Source of the DNA: Bacteroidota bacterium
Lineage (GTDB): Bacteria > Bacteroidota > Bacteroidia > B-17B0 > Aurantibacillaceae
NCBI GenBank assembly: GCA_030692515.1
Contig: JAUXZS010000024.1
Location: forward strand, 124,001-188,000
Length of the DNA stretch: 64,000 nucleotides
Direction: 5' to 3'
This document shows positions 28,447-37,306 of the stretch, in pieces. Position numbers and translations under genes: made by a program. Position 1 is the first letter of the stretch; each line of letters starts with the position of its first letter. The notes beneath the pieces were generated by a model that was not told the DNA's origin, made no database searches, and saw only the letters and a list, made by a program, of their open reading frames with translations.

Positions 28447-29367
28447 TTAAATACTTATTCTTTTGCCATCGGTTGCTAACATACAATTTTCAAAAATTGG
28501 TTTTGCCTCAGCAATAAATTGCTCTAAATCGCCGTATCTGGCAGAAAAGTGGCCTAATAATAATTGTTTAGCGTTTGCCTGTTTAGCAATTTCGGCGGCT
28601 TGTTCGGCAGTTGAATGATAGGTTTTTTCTGCTCGATCTTTTTTATCATTTAAAAAAGTGCACTCATGATAAAGTAAAGTAACACCTTTAATGTATTCAA
28701 CAATTTTTGGAAAATAAATGGTATCGCTACAATAGGCATAACTTTTTGGATCGCGGGCGCTAAAAGTAACTAGGTTGTTTTTTATAATTTCCCCATCTTT
28801 ATTTACAACATCATTACCATTTTTAAGTAACAAAATATCTGCCGTTGAAATTTTATATTTATCCAATTTATATTTGTCAATTTTTCTAGGTAAAGGCTTT
28901 TCCCTAAATAAAAAACCCGTACAAAAAATGCGATGTTTTAATGGAAAAGAAAATACTTCAACCTTATCATCTTCAAAAAGCAAATTCAAACCATCGTTAT
29001 TTGTAAAAACCCAATTAATAGTATAGTTAAATCTGGTATCAGAAATTTTATTCAGTAAATCTATCACCTCTTTTAATTCTTTAGGACAATAAATTGTTAG
29101 GCTTTGTGTTCGTCCTAATAAATGCATACTACTCAATAAACCCGGTAATCCAAAAAAATGGTCGCCATGCAAGTGCGAAATAAAGATGTGATCTATTGCT
29201 TGAAATTTAGCTTTAAATCTCCTCAATTGAATTTGTGTAGCTTCGCCGCAATCTATTAAAAAATAGCGCTCAGCTATATTTAATAACTGAGCGCTTGGAT
29301 TTCTTTCAGATGTTGGACTTGCAGACGAAGAGCCTAATATTAAAAGTTCAAAAGTTTGGCTACTCAT
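28447..29367 (-). CDS. rnz: Ribonuclease Z
   Basis: 306 residues of the metallo-beta-lactamase fold with HLHGDH at 65-70, a second His near LYHECTF and the terminal LLGHFSARYGD motif. RNase Z cuts the 3' trailer from tRNA precursors. The length is usual for the bacterial short form. Its ATG overlaps the stop codon of the upstream T9SS cargo gene (TAATG on the minus strand), an unexpected coupling of a tRNA enzyme to a secreted protein. Confidence 0.97.
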   Translation of the reverse strand: MSSQTFELLILGSSSASPTSERNPSAQLLNIAERYFLIDCGEATQIQLRRFKAKFQAIDHIFISHLHGDHFFGLPGLLSSMHLLGRTQSLTIYCPKELKEVIDLLNKISDTRFNYTINWVFTNNDGLNLLFEDDKVEVFSFPLKHRIFCTGFLFREKPLPRKIDKYKLDKYKISTADILLLKNGNDVVNKDGEIIKNNLVTFSARDPKSYAYCSDTIYFPKIVEYIKGVTLLYHECTFLNDKKDRAEKTYHSTAEQAAEIAKQANAKQLLLGHFSARYGDLEQFIAEAKPIFENCMLATDGKRISI

Positions 29368-30197
29368 TAGCGATTCCCGGTAAGCACCATTCGTTTTGTT
29401 TCAGAATAATTTTTATATTGAATTGTATATAAATACATGCCACTGCTCCAATTTGAGCCATCTAATTCATAATTGTTATCGCCATATTTGGTAGTGATTT
29501 TATCTTCAAAAATTTTATCGCCTAATAAATTATAAACACAAATTTTAGCAATTGCTTCGTCTTTAACATTAAATTTAATAGTTGTTTTTTCAGAAAAAGG
29601 ATTTGGAACATTTATAACATTTAAAGATTTTGCGCTAACCTCTTCCTTAATACCAACTGAAGGATTAATTTTTATAATGTAATAATTTAATGTTGTTGGC
29701 GGAGATATTGAAGCAGACCCATTATTGTAATTTGGTGTTGAAGGGCATGGCCCAAAAGGTGAAGGCGTTAAATAAGGTTGAACTTTAAATTGAATAGTAT
29801 AAGTACCAGCTGTTGTTGGTGTTCCTGAGATTACAGAACAACTTGTAGCATTACCTGGATATTTATATATTCCGGCTGCGGCGGTTACAGTTGGTCCGGC
29901 CAATAAATTTAACCCTGGAGGCAATGCAAAATTTGTATAAGTTGCAGGTGTACTTAACTCTACTCTATTAAAACAAATTACAATTGAATTTTGAGTGGTA
30001 TCTTTTGGTACACGAACAGTGATGTTTTGTCCGTAAGGTTGACCAACTGTGCCTTGAATAAAATTTGTGGCGCTATCTGGCCAAATACCCGCATTATTCA
30101 TCGCTAAAAAAACTGGGTCAATTGAACAAGTTGTGGGAGCCTGCGCAAACACGTTAAAAGTTGCTAAGGCCAAAACAAAAGTAAAAAATTTATTCAT
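29367..30197 (-). CDS. T9SS-exported protein with type A C-terminal sorting domain
   Basis: 276 residues: signal peptide (MNKFFTFVLALATFNVFAQ), a Thr/Pro/Gly-rich middle with putative-Ig-like GTPTTAGTYTIQFKV, and a C-terminal sorting domain from about residue 195 (NVPNPFSEKTTIKFNV to SGMYLYTIQYKN and KRMVLTGN). The domain directs passage through the T9SS and attachment to the surface. The body has no enzyme motif I can name. It is the first gene of a pair with rnz. Confidence 0.9.
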   Translation of the reverse strand: MNKFFTFVLALATFNVFAQAPTTCSIDPVFLAMNNAGIWPDSATNFIQGTVGQPYGQNITVRVPKDTTQNSIVICFNRVELSTPATYTNFALPPGLNLLAGPTVTAAAGIYKYPGNATSCSVISGTPTTAGTYTIQFKVQPYLTPSPFGPCPSTPNYNNGSASISPPTTLNYYIIKINPSVGIKEEVSAKSLNVINVPNPFSEKTTIKFNVKDEAIAKICVYNLLGDKIFEDKITTKYGDNNYELDGSNWSSGMYLYTIQYKNYSETKRMVLTGNR

Positions 30198-30296
30198 GTT
30201 TAGTTTATTTTAAGGTTTTATATATGGCTAAAGTAATAATCTTGATGTAAATAAAAAAACAGAATAAAAATAAATTAAAAATGATAGTTTAATTAC

Positions 30297-30326
30297 TTGT
30301 TTTAACTAGTCAAATTGATATCTTTG
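30297..30326 (+). promoter_or_regulatory. Promoter of ndk
   Basis: TTG (30297-30299), 19 bases, TATCTTTG (30319-30326). Both elements and spacing fit the Bacteroidota consensus, with a start near 30332 and about 14 leader bases. Confidence 0.8.
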
Positions 30327-30345
30327 CGCTCTTAAAATTAAAAAA

Positions 30346-30765
30346 ATGATAGGTAATAAAACCTTTACAATGATTAAACCTGATGGCGTTGAAGCAAACA
30401 ACATCGGACCAATATTAGCGATGATAAACAAAGCAGGATTTAAAATTCTAGCGTTGAAATACATGCGCTTAACAAAAGAACAGGCTGGGAATTTTTATGC
30501 TGTTCATAAAGAACGTCCGTTTTATGGAGAGTTAATTGAGTATATGAGTAGTGGACCAATTGTTGCAGCCATTTTAACAAAAGACAATGCTGTTTTAGAT
30601 TACAGAAAATTAATTGGTGCAACAGACCCAACAAAAGCTGATGAAGGAACCATTCGTAAATTATTTGCAAAGTCGATCGCCGCAAACGCCGTGCATGGCA
30701 GTGATAGTGACGAAAATGCAGACATCGAATCCAACTTCTTCTTCTCTCATTTAGAAAGATTTTAA
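30346..30765 (+). CDS. ndk: Nucleoside diphosphate kinase
   Basis: 139 residues with the family start [19 protein letters not shown], the [13 protein letters not shown] loop and the catalytic His117 in NAVHGSDS. It transfers the gamma phosphate of ATP to NDPs through a phospho-histidine. Length and motifs are complete. A single-gene unit with its own promoter and terminator. Confidence 0.98.
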   Translation: MIGNKTFTMIKPDGVEANNIGPILAMINKAGFKILALKYMRLTKEQAGNFYAVHKERPFYGELIEYMSSGPIVAAILTKDNAVLDYRKLIGATDPTKADEGTIRKLFAKSIAANAVHGSDSDENADIESNFFFSHLERF

Positions 30766-30783
30766 ACTCTAAAAAAAAATATA

Positions 30784-30817
30784 AGCCCGTATTGGTGAAT
30801 CCTTTACGGGTTTTTTT
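30784..30817 (+). terminator. Terminator of ndk
   Basis: CCCGTA (30786-30791) pairs with TACGGG (30805-30810), extended by a G-U and an A-T pair, followed by seven T. Confidence 0.8.
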
Positions 30818-30965
30818 ATTCTTTTTTACCAGAAAAGTGCGAAAAGCTACCACTTTTAAAAAAAATAGCTATTTTTAAAAAAAAGTAATAAACATTGTTT
30901 TGATTTATGATAAAAATTAAACAATTTTGTTAAAATTTATTAATGTTTAAATAAACCGTTTTGGT

Positions 30966-33900
30966 ATGATAAAATATCTCTCTAAAAAATTAGTAAAAGC
31001 TTGTGCTATAATTGCTCTTGCAGGATTAAGTGGCGTTGTTAACGCTCAAACATTTAATTGGTCGCAGGCTGGTCCTATTTATAATGCAGGAAGAGCTAGA
31101 AATATGATTGTTGACAAAAATGATCCTACAGGAAACACATTATATGTTGGTAGCGCGTCAAGTGGCGTGTTTATTTCAACTGACGGTGGTGTAAACTGGA
31201 ATGCATTAACACTTTCAGGTAATAAATTAAATGTAAGTTATCTTGCTCAAGCAGTTGACGGTACTATTTATGTTGCAACAGGCGAAGGTTTTTTAAGACC
31301 AGGTCAAAAATTAAAAGCACAACCAGGAACCGGACTTTATAAAATTGTTGGCGCTGCTTTAACTTTGGTTGCTCCAAGTTCTGCTGTAGGTACAGTAATT
31401 AACCGTGTAGCTTGTAGCCCTTCTAGCCCAAATAACATTGCAATTGCAACTAATTTTGGTATTATGGTTTCCACAGATGGCGGTTCTAGCTTTTTCGTGC
31501 CAACAGGAATACCTTCTAACAGTACAACTATAAGTGGACAAGATGTTAAGTTTGATAATAGTGGTATCCTTTATTGCTCAGCAGGAAATGAAAATTCTAC
31601 TTCTCCTGCAGCTGCAAATGAATTTTCTAAGGTTTATAAATCTACTGACAACACCCTTACTTCGTTTAATGCTCTTACCACATTAAATTCTCCTTTAGTA
31701 TCGGGAGATAATTACGGACGAATTGAATTAGCAATTGCGCCAACAAACAATAGCGTTATTTATGCTTCATGTGCTACAAAATACGCAGGAACATCTAGCC
31801 CTGCATCTGCAACTTTAAAAGGTTTATTTGTGTCGTATGATGCCGGTGCTACTTGGGGTTTAATTCTTCAAGGCTCTCCTCAATTAGACCCTTTAGGAAA
31901 TGGTGGTAGCCTTGCTTCAGGTGATTATGCTCAAGTTGTAACGGTAGACCCTTTTAGCTCAGATAAAATTTATTTAGGAAGTTACCAGTTTTATACTTGG
32001 ACTAGAACGGGCGGTCTTAACTCTAATCCCGTTGGTACCTGGACTAAATTTGGATTTAATCAGATTCCAAATGTTCAGTTTTATTTAGCCCAAAATATTC
32101 ATGATATTAAATTAATTACGTCTGGTAATTCAATTGGTAGATATTTTTTCATTACAGATGCCGGTATATATCGTTCATCAGACGCTTTAACAAGCTTTCA
32201 ACCTTTTTATAAAGGCCTTATTACAGGGCAATTTAACTCTGTTAGTATTGAGCGTTTCCCTTTAGCTGCTAATGGAACTAGTACTGTAGGTGGCACCTTA
32301 GTAACTCCTTATTCTGGGTTTATTGGGGGAACTGGTGGAAATGGTTTAAATTATTTTAGCGGTAATTTTCCTTTAGTTACAACTGAAGAAGCATATAGTA
32401 GTGGAGATATTTATCAATCAGAATTCTCTAAAATACTTCCTAATGCTGCATATTTTACTTCTGGCTCAGGAAGATTATTTAGAAGTACGGATGTTAGATC
32501 TTCGGATCCAACGCAGATTGACTTATTGATTAATTCGAAAACACAACTAATTGTTCCCTACAATAATACCAAATACGATGTAACCGGAACTCCGTTTAAA
32601 TTATGGGAAAATTACGGGCAAACAACTGCTAGCCCTGACTCAGCAGTATTTTACAATGATACTTTAAGGTTTGCTGCTTCTATGATTGGTGTTGCAACAT
32701 TAACTACTCAAACAACATTTACCTTTTCGGCTGCAAGGCCAAATGAATACGCATTAATTGATAGCATTGCTATCAGAACAGGTACCGTTCAACTTCCTGT
32801 CAGCCCCGGCGCAAATTCGCCAGCTTTTACTGGTTCTGATAAAAAAGATATTACTATAGTTTTTGTTGACACTTATACTGCGCCTGCAACGGGTACATTT
32901 ACCCCTCCTATTAAGAATCAAGCTGGCCCTGTTGTTACAGCAAGTACATCAGTTGTTCTTAACGGAACCACTCAATTAGATAATATCAGTGTAACCTTTA
33001 CCGCTCCTCCTTTTTTAGCTAAAACAACAGCAAGTTTCTCAGGTGTTCCGGATGCCGCAGCTTATTACCGTGTATTTGCAACTGTATTTTACAAGTATAA
33101 AGCAGGCGATGTTGTAACGGTAGTTGATGATAAGATCTCTACTAAAACATATTCATATTCTACAACTTTAACACAGCCTCTAAACTGGGATTATTATGGC
33201 TCCTTAACTAGTTACACTATGGGTGCAGCTGCAAGTTCATCTGCAGTATCAAATCCAACGTATGCACTTGCACCGGGCTCATATCCTAATCAAACAGCTT
33301 CGTCAGTATTTACTGTATCTCCTATTACCACAACTAACTATACTTTATCAACCTACGGTGGTTATACTGTAACTGCAAAACCTGTTACTTACACAATAAG
33401 TGCAGTTCCTGCTGGTACGGCATCTATTAGTAACCCTACTTATAATTTAAACCCTGGTAACGTTACGCAAACTACAACTGTGTTTGTTGTTACTCCTACA
33501 ACCACCACAAATTATACAATTACTGAAACGGGTACAGGAACTTTAACTTCTCAAGATACATACAGTACTATTAACTCATCTACTTATAATTTAATGCCGG
33601 GGAACGTTTCTCAAGCATCTCCTGTATTTACAATTGTGGTAACGCCAACAACTGCAACAACTTATACTTTAGCAGGTTTAAGTTCTAACACATTAATTGG
33701 AGTAAATACTTCAACTGTTGCAACACCAGTTGCAGTTACGTCATTTAGTACTTTTGGTTATTTTGCTGCCCCTATTGGTGGTAATAATAAACCAGTTAAA
33801 ATTGCAAACACTACGTCTGCAAGATTAGCCATGGGTTATGGAGCAAACGTTTATGTTTCAAATGCACCACTAAGTTTAAATAATCCTATGAGTATGATAA

Positions 33901-34955
33901 ATGTTAGTAGTAATAAGTGTTTAACTACTGACAATTTAGGGAATAAATTATCTGGAGCATCAAATACTGTAGCTATTTCAGGTACGGTAACTGCTTTAGA
34001 ATGGAGTAAAAGCGGAACTGAACTATATTACGCTACAAATGATGTTGGAACCGGCAATACTTATTTATACCGTGTTTCTTATTTAGATGCTTTAATGGAT
34101 TCTACTTCTAAAAGTTACTCAGGTAAATTACATACAAATGTATTTACATTTAGTACTACTGTTGCTGAAGATGGTTCTAAAAACAATCCTCGTTGTCCAT
34201 ACAGAACAACTTTATTGGGACAGTTCACCAAATTAATAACTGGCATTAGCGTTTCAAATAATAATCAAGCAATTGCTGTAACCTTTGATGACGTTACTGG
34301 AACTAAAGTTATGTATAGCACAGTTGCCGATGTTAGAAAGTGTGATATTGGAAATATTAATCTACAGGCTAAAAACGGAACAGGTTTAAATGTGTCTAAA
34401 GTTTATTGTTCTTTAATGGAAATGTCTGACAATAAAAAAGTGTTTGTTGGAACAGATTTAGGTGTTTATTATACTAATGATATTACAGCTGGTTCGCCAA
34501 CTTGGGTAGATATAAATAACAATCAAATGCCAGTAATTCAAGTATTTGATATTAAGCAGCAAGTTATGAAGCCTTGGGATTGTTATAATTCTGGTCTTAT
34601 TTATGCTGCAACCAACGGACGTGGTATATGGATTAACAAGAGTTTTTCTTCTCCTTATTATGTTTCTGTTAATGAAATTGAAGCTAATAAAGCAGAAAAT
34701 AATTTGAGTTTATATCCAAATCCAACAAATGGAAATGTTTATGTTTCATTTAATGGTATAGATGGAGAAACTGCTACAATTAACGTTATGGATATTAACG
34801 GTAGATTAATAAAAACAGAAAACTTAGGTAAACTAAATTCTGGTCAATTAACTTATACATTCGAAACTGCTGATATTGCTAATGGTATGTATATTGTAAG
34901 CATAAACAGTAATTCTGGAACTAAACGAGTAGCAAAATTAGTTGTTGCTAAATAA
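30966..34955 (+). CDS. Very large T9SS-exported protein with beta-propeller-like (BNR/sortilin) repeats
   Basis: 1329 residues with a signal peptide ending GVVNAQ. The N-terminal half contains BNR/Asp-box-like blocks (STDGGVNW, STDGGSSF, SYDAGATWG, KSTDNTLT) spaced like VPS10/sialidase propellers. Around residues 760-905 there are three tandem Thr/Pro/Asn-rich repeats. Another propeller-like segment (VGTDLGVYYTND) precedes a type A sorting domain from about residue 1245 (LSLYPNPTNGNVYVSFNG, MDINGRLIKTENL, NGMYIVSINS). It is predicted to be surface-exposed or secreted, perhaps adhesive or polymer-binding. No catalytic motif is certain. Confidence 0.9.
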   Translation: MIKYLSKKLVKACAIIALAGLSGVVNAQTFNWSQAGPIYNAGRARNMIVDKNDPTGNTLYVGSASSGVFISTDGGVNWNALTLSGNKLNVSYLAQAVDGTIYVATGEGFLRPGQKLKAQPGTGLYKIVGAALTLVAPSSAVGTVINRVACSPSSPNNIAIATNFGIMVSTDGGSSFFVPTGIPSNSTTISGQDVKFDNSGILYCSAGNENSTSPAAANEFSKVYKSTDNTLTSFNALTTLNSPLVSGDNYGRIELAIAPTNNSVIYASCATKYAGTSSPASATLKGLFVSYDAGATWGLILQGSPQLDPLGNGGSLASGDYAQVVTVDPFSSDKIYLGSYQFYTWTRTGGLNSNPVGTWTKFGFNQIPNVQFYLAQNIHDIKLITSGNSIGRYFFITDAGIYRSSDALTSFQPFYKGLITGQFNSVSIERFPLAANGTSTVGGTLVTPYSGFIGGTGGNGLNYFSGNFPLVTTEEAYSSGDIYQSEFSKILPNAAYFTSGSGRLFRSTDVRSSDPTQIDLLINSKTQLIVPYNNTKYDVTGTPFKLWENYGQTTASPDSAVFYNDTLRFAASMIGVATLTTQTTFTFSAARPNEYALIDSIAIRTGTVQLPVSPGANSPAFTGSDKKDITIVFVDTYTAPATGTFTPPIKNQAGPVVTASTSVVLNGTTQLDNISVTFTAPPFLAKTTASFSGVPDAAAYYRVFATVFYKYKAGDVVTVVDDKISTKTYSYSTTLTQPLNWDYYGSLTSYTMGAAASSSAVSNPTYALAPGSYPNQTASSVFTVSPITTTNYTLSTYGGYTVTAKPVTYTISAVPAGTASISNPTYNLNPGNVTQTTTVFVVTPTTTTNYTITETGTGTLTSQDTYSTINSSTYNLMPGNVSQASPVFTIVVTPTTATTYTLAGLSSNTLIGVNTSTVATPVAVTSFSTFGYFAAPIGGNNKPVKIANTTSARLAMGYGANVYVSNAPLSLNNPMSMINVSSNKCLTTDNLGNKLSGASNTVAISGTVTALEWSKSGTELYYATNDVGTGNTYLYRVSYLDALMDSTSKSYSGKLHTNVFTFSTTVAEDGSKNNPRCPYRTTLLGQFTKLITGISVSNNNQAIAVTFDDVTGTKVMYSTVADVRKCDIGNINLQAKNGTGLNVSKVYCSLMEMSDNKKVFVGTDLGVYYTNDITAGSPTWVDINNNQMPVIQVFDIKQQVMKPWDCYNSGLIYAATNGRGIWINKSFSSPYYVSVNEIEANKAENNLSLYPNPTNGNVYVSFNGIDGETATINVMDINGRLIKTENLGKLNSGQLTYTFETADIANGMYIVSINSNSGTKRVAKLVVAK
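33250..33672 (+). repeat. Three tandem degenerate repeats inside the 1329-residue T9SS cargo
   Basis: Units near 33250, 33431 and 33571 each encode (S)NPTYxLxPGxxxQ, then a VFxVxP and TTTNYTL-like strand. They are 140-180 bases apart and diverged, so they are old domain duplications and not recent slippage. Confidence 0.75.
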
Positions 34956-34970
34956 CACCCACTTCTTAAT

Positions 34971-35006
34971 AAAAAAAAGCTGCTTACAACAAGCAGCTTT
35001 TTTTTT
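34971..35006 (+). terminator. Terminator of the large T9SS cargo gene
   Basis: AAGCTGCTT (34977-34985) pairs with AAGCAGCTT (34991-34999) around a five-base loop, with flanking A- and T-runs. Confidence 0.9.
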
Positions 35007-35035
35007 GAAATAACTTTAAAGAAATATATAAACAG

Positions 35036-35842
35036 ATGAAAACAACAGAAGCAGATTCGTTTTATAATCATTTAGAACAAATGAGCATAACTGAACTTCT
35101 TACAAATATTAATGCCGAAGATAAAACTGTGCCTTTGGCAATTGAAAAAGCAATTCCACAAATAGAAAAATTAATAAAAGAAACCGTAGAGAAATTAAAA
35201 ACTGGAGGCAGACTTTTTTATATTGGCGCCGGAACAAGCGGGAGACTAGGAATTGTTGATGCTAGTGAATGCCCTCCAACATTTGGAGTAGATCACGGCA
35301 TAGTAATTGGCCTAATAGCGGGCGGTGATGAAGCCATTAGAAAAGCAGTGGAATTTGCAGAAGACGATTTACAGCAAGGTTGGTTAGATTTAAAACAACA
35401 AAATGTATCAAATAAAGACGTGGTTATTGGAATTGCCGCCTCTGGCTCTACTCCCTATGTAATTGGCGCTCTAAAAAAATGTAACGAAGAAAATATATTA
35501 ACCGGTTGCATTACTTGTAATTCTGGTTCAGAAATGGCTAATGTTTCCAAATTGCCAATAGAGGTTATTGTTGGTCCAGAATTTGTTACTGGCTCTACCC
35601 GAATGAAAAGTGGAACCGCCCAAAAACTTGTTTTAAATATGATTTCTACTTCTGTAATGATAAAATTAGGAAGAGTTAAAGGAAATAAAATGGTTGACAT
35701 GCAACTAAGTAATAATAAACTTATAGACAGAGGTACAAAAATGTTGATGAAAAATACCGGTTTAGAAGATTACGAAGAAGCTAAAAACCTCCTACTAAAA
35801 CATGGAAGCGTTAGAAAAGCAACTGAATCTTATAAAAAATAG
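35036..35842 (+). CDS. murQ: N-acetylmuramic acid 6-phosphate etherase
   Basis: 268 residues with the SIS-domain motifs GAGTSGRLGIVDASECPPTFG, IAASGSTPYV and TGSTRMKSGTAQKLVLNM of MurQ. The enzyme cleaves the lactyl ether of MurNAc-6-phosphate to give GlcNAc-6-phosphate in peptidoglycan recycling. It is about 30 residues shorter than the E. coli protein as I remember it, missing part of the C-terminal helix bundle. No MurNAc kinase (murK/anmK) or transporter is adjacent. Confidence 0.96.
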   Translation: MKTTEADSFYNHLEQMSITELLTNINAEDKTVPLAIEKAIPQIEKLIKETVEKLKTGGRLFYIGAGTSGRLGIVDASECPPTFGVDHGIVIGLIAGGDEAIRKAVEFAEDDLQQGWLDLKQQNVSNKDVVIGIAASGSTPYVIGALKKCNEENILTGCITCNSGSEMANVSKLPIEVIVGPEFVTGSTRMKSGTAQKLVLNMISTSVMIKLGRVKGNKMVDMQLSNNKLIDRGTKMLMKNTGLEDYEEAKNLLLKHGSVRKATESYKK

Positions 35843-35847
35843 CTCTA

Positions 35848-35902
35848 GTCATGCTAACAAATGAAGCATCTCTTTATTAGATTCCTCCTTTGTCAGAATG
35901 AC
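35848..35902. repeat. Possible REP-like palindromic intergenic element
   Basis: GTCAT (35848-35852) and ATGAC (35898-35902) form outer ends. Inside, ATGCT/AGCAT and ATTC/GAAT give two small hairpins. The wording GTCATGCT, AAGCATCTC, AGATTCCT, AGAATGAC resembles dispersed palindromes common in environmental bacterial genomes (from memory). Confidence 0.45.
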
Positions 35903-35933
35903 AATTTAACAATACTATTAATCGCCGAAATTT

Positions 35934-37265
35934 TTACTTCCCATTAATATACTCAATCATTTTATTGGTTACTTTTTCAGAAACATAATTTGGTTTACTA
36001 ACGTCATCGGGCTTTGCTTTACCTTGACCAACAAAAAACATATGATCTAAATCTTCAAAGTAAACTGACTTAAAATTTGCTTTATCCTTCATCGCATCTA
36101 ACCACATATCATAATCTTTTTTCACCACATTATAATCTCTACCCCCCTGAATTAGAAGTACTGGTATAGTTAAAGTTTTGGCAACCTCTAGTACTTTATA
36201 ATTTCTATCTAACAACCAATACTTTGGTCGAGCACCAAAAGGCAAGCTTGTTTTACTTTTCAAGGTTAAATCAGGCTTAAGAGCGTTTTTAATTTGCCAT
36301 TTAATAGCCGTAGTTTGTTCTTCTGCTTTTTCATCTTTTTTAGTTTGTAAACTGGCAATATAATCCAATTGCTCAGGAATTATTTCTAATAAACTTCTTG
36401 CCGGCGCTGCCAATAAAATTAAACCCTTTACCTTGCACTTTTTTGCCATCAAAGGTGCGCACATAGCGCCCTGACTATGTCCAGCAATATATATTCTATT
36501 CGTATCTATGCCTGCCTGTTGCTTTAAGAAATTTACCGCGGCAACGGCATCATCTATTGTCTCAGAATAATAATCCATACTATCCATTGGGAATGGATCA
36601 TGAAATTGATATACGTAAGTACGTTTATCATAAATTAAAACTGTAATTCCCTTCTGAACTAATTCCAAAGCCATATCTAAGAAAATTTTATTTTTTCCAA
36701 TACTACAATTTCTATCGTGTGGACCACTACCATGAACTAATACTACTGCAGGAGTTTTTTTTGAATTAATTGGGCTATATAAACTGCCAGGTAACATGAT
36801 ATAAGGATTTGATTCAAAAAGAATTTCTTTGCGAGTAAAATTTGAATTTACTATTGGTTTTACTTTATGAAACCATTGGTTGCTAAAAGTATCAATTGCG
36901 ATTCTTTGTATATATTGTGCTTGATCAAAATATAAATACCACAAAAATTTTCCATTAGATGTTTTAATCGAAGTTGCTGTTACCATTTTACAACCTTGTG
37001 TATCCACTTCGGTTTTTTCAATGGCAACTATTGGTCCATTTTTTTTAGTAAAATCATATATAATTTTGTCTGCTTGCGCAGAAGTTATTTTCCCATAAAA
37101 AGTAGAATCAAAAAACTTATCATTTCTGTTGGGGATATCACGTTTTACCGCTCCTAAAAAAGATTTGGTGAGTTTTTTATAGGGACTAACCTCTTCTTGA
37201 GCGATACAAGCCCCACTTATCAACAATAGAGCGAAAATTTGTAAAGAATAGCGTAATTTTATCAT
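35934..37265 (-). CDS. Exported alpha/beta hydrolase
   Basis: 443 residues with a signal peptide (MIKLRYSLQIFALLLISGA, CIAQ). An N-terminal domain of about 130 residues has no clear family; it could be a DUF3887-like cystatin/NTF2-type fold. The alpha/beta hydrolase follows: VVLVHGSGPHDRN oxyanion region, nucleophile elbow GHSQGA, an Asp in LIQGGRDYNV and a terminal His in FEDLDHMFFVG. It is likely a periplasmic or surface esterase/peptidase with unknown substrate. It is divergent from dnaG with facing promoters in the 41-base gap. Confidence 0.9.
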   Translation of the reverse strand: MIKLRYSLQIFALLLISGACIAQEEVSPYKKLTKSFLGAVKRDIPNRNDKFFDSTFYGKITSAQADKIIYDFTKKNGPIVAIEKTEVDTQGCKMVTATSIKTSNGKFLWYLYFDQAQYIQRIAIDTFSNQWFHKVKPIVNSNFTRKEILFESNPYIMLPGSLYSPINSKKTPAVVLVHGSGPHDRNCSIGKNKIFLDMALELVQKGITVLIYDKRTYVYQFHDPFPMDSMDYYSETIDDAVAAVNFLKQQAGIDTNRIYIAGHSQGAMCAPLMAKKCKVKGLILLAAPARSLLEIIPEQLDYIASLQTKKDEKAEEQTTAIKWQIKNALKPDLTLKSKTSLPFGARPKYWLLDRNYKVLEVAKTLTIPVLLIQGGRDYNVVKKDYDMWLDAMKDKANFKSVYFEDLDHMFFVGQGKAKPDDVSKPNYVSEKVTNKMIEYINGK

Positions 37266-37276
37266 GTAATTAAATG

Positions 37277-37298
37277 TATATTTATTAGTCCAAATTTA
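37277..37298. promoter_or_regulatory. Abutting divergent -7 boxes for dnaG (+) and the hydrolase (-)
   Basis: On the plus strand TATATTTA (37277-37284, one mismatch) precedes dnaG. On the minus strand TAAATTTG (37291-37298, perfect) precedes the hydrolase gene. They lie six bases apart, so two polymerases could not sit here together. Confidence 0.5.
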
Positions 37299-37306
37299 CA
37301 ATTAAA

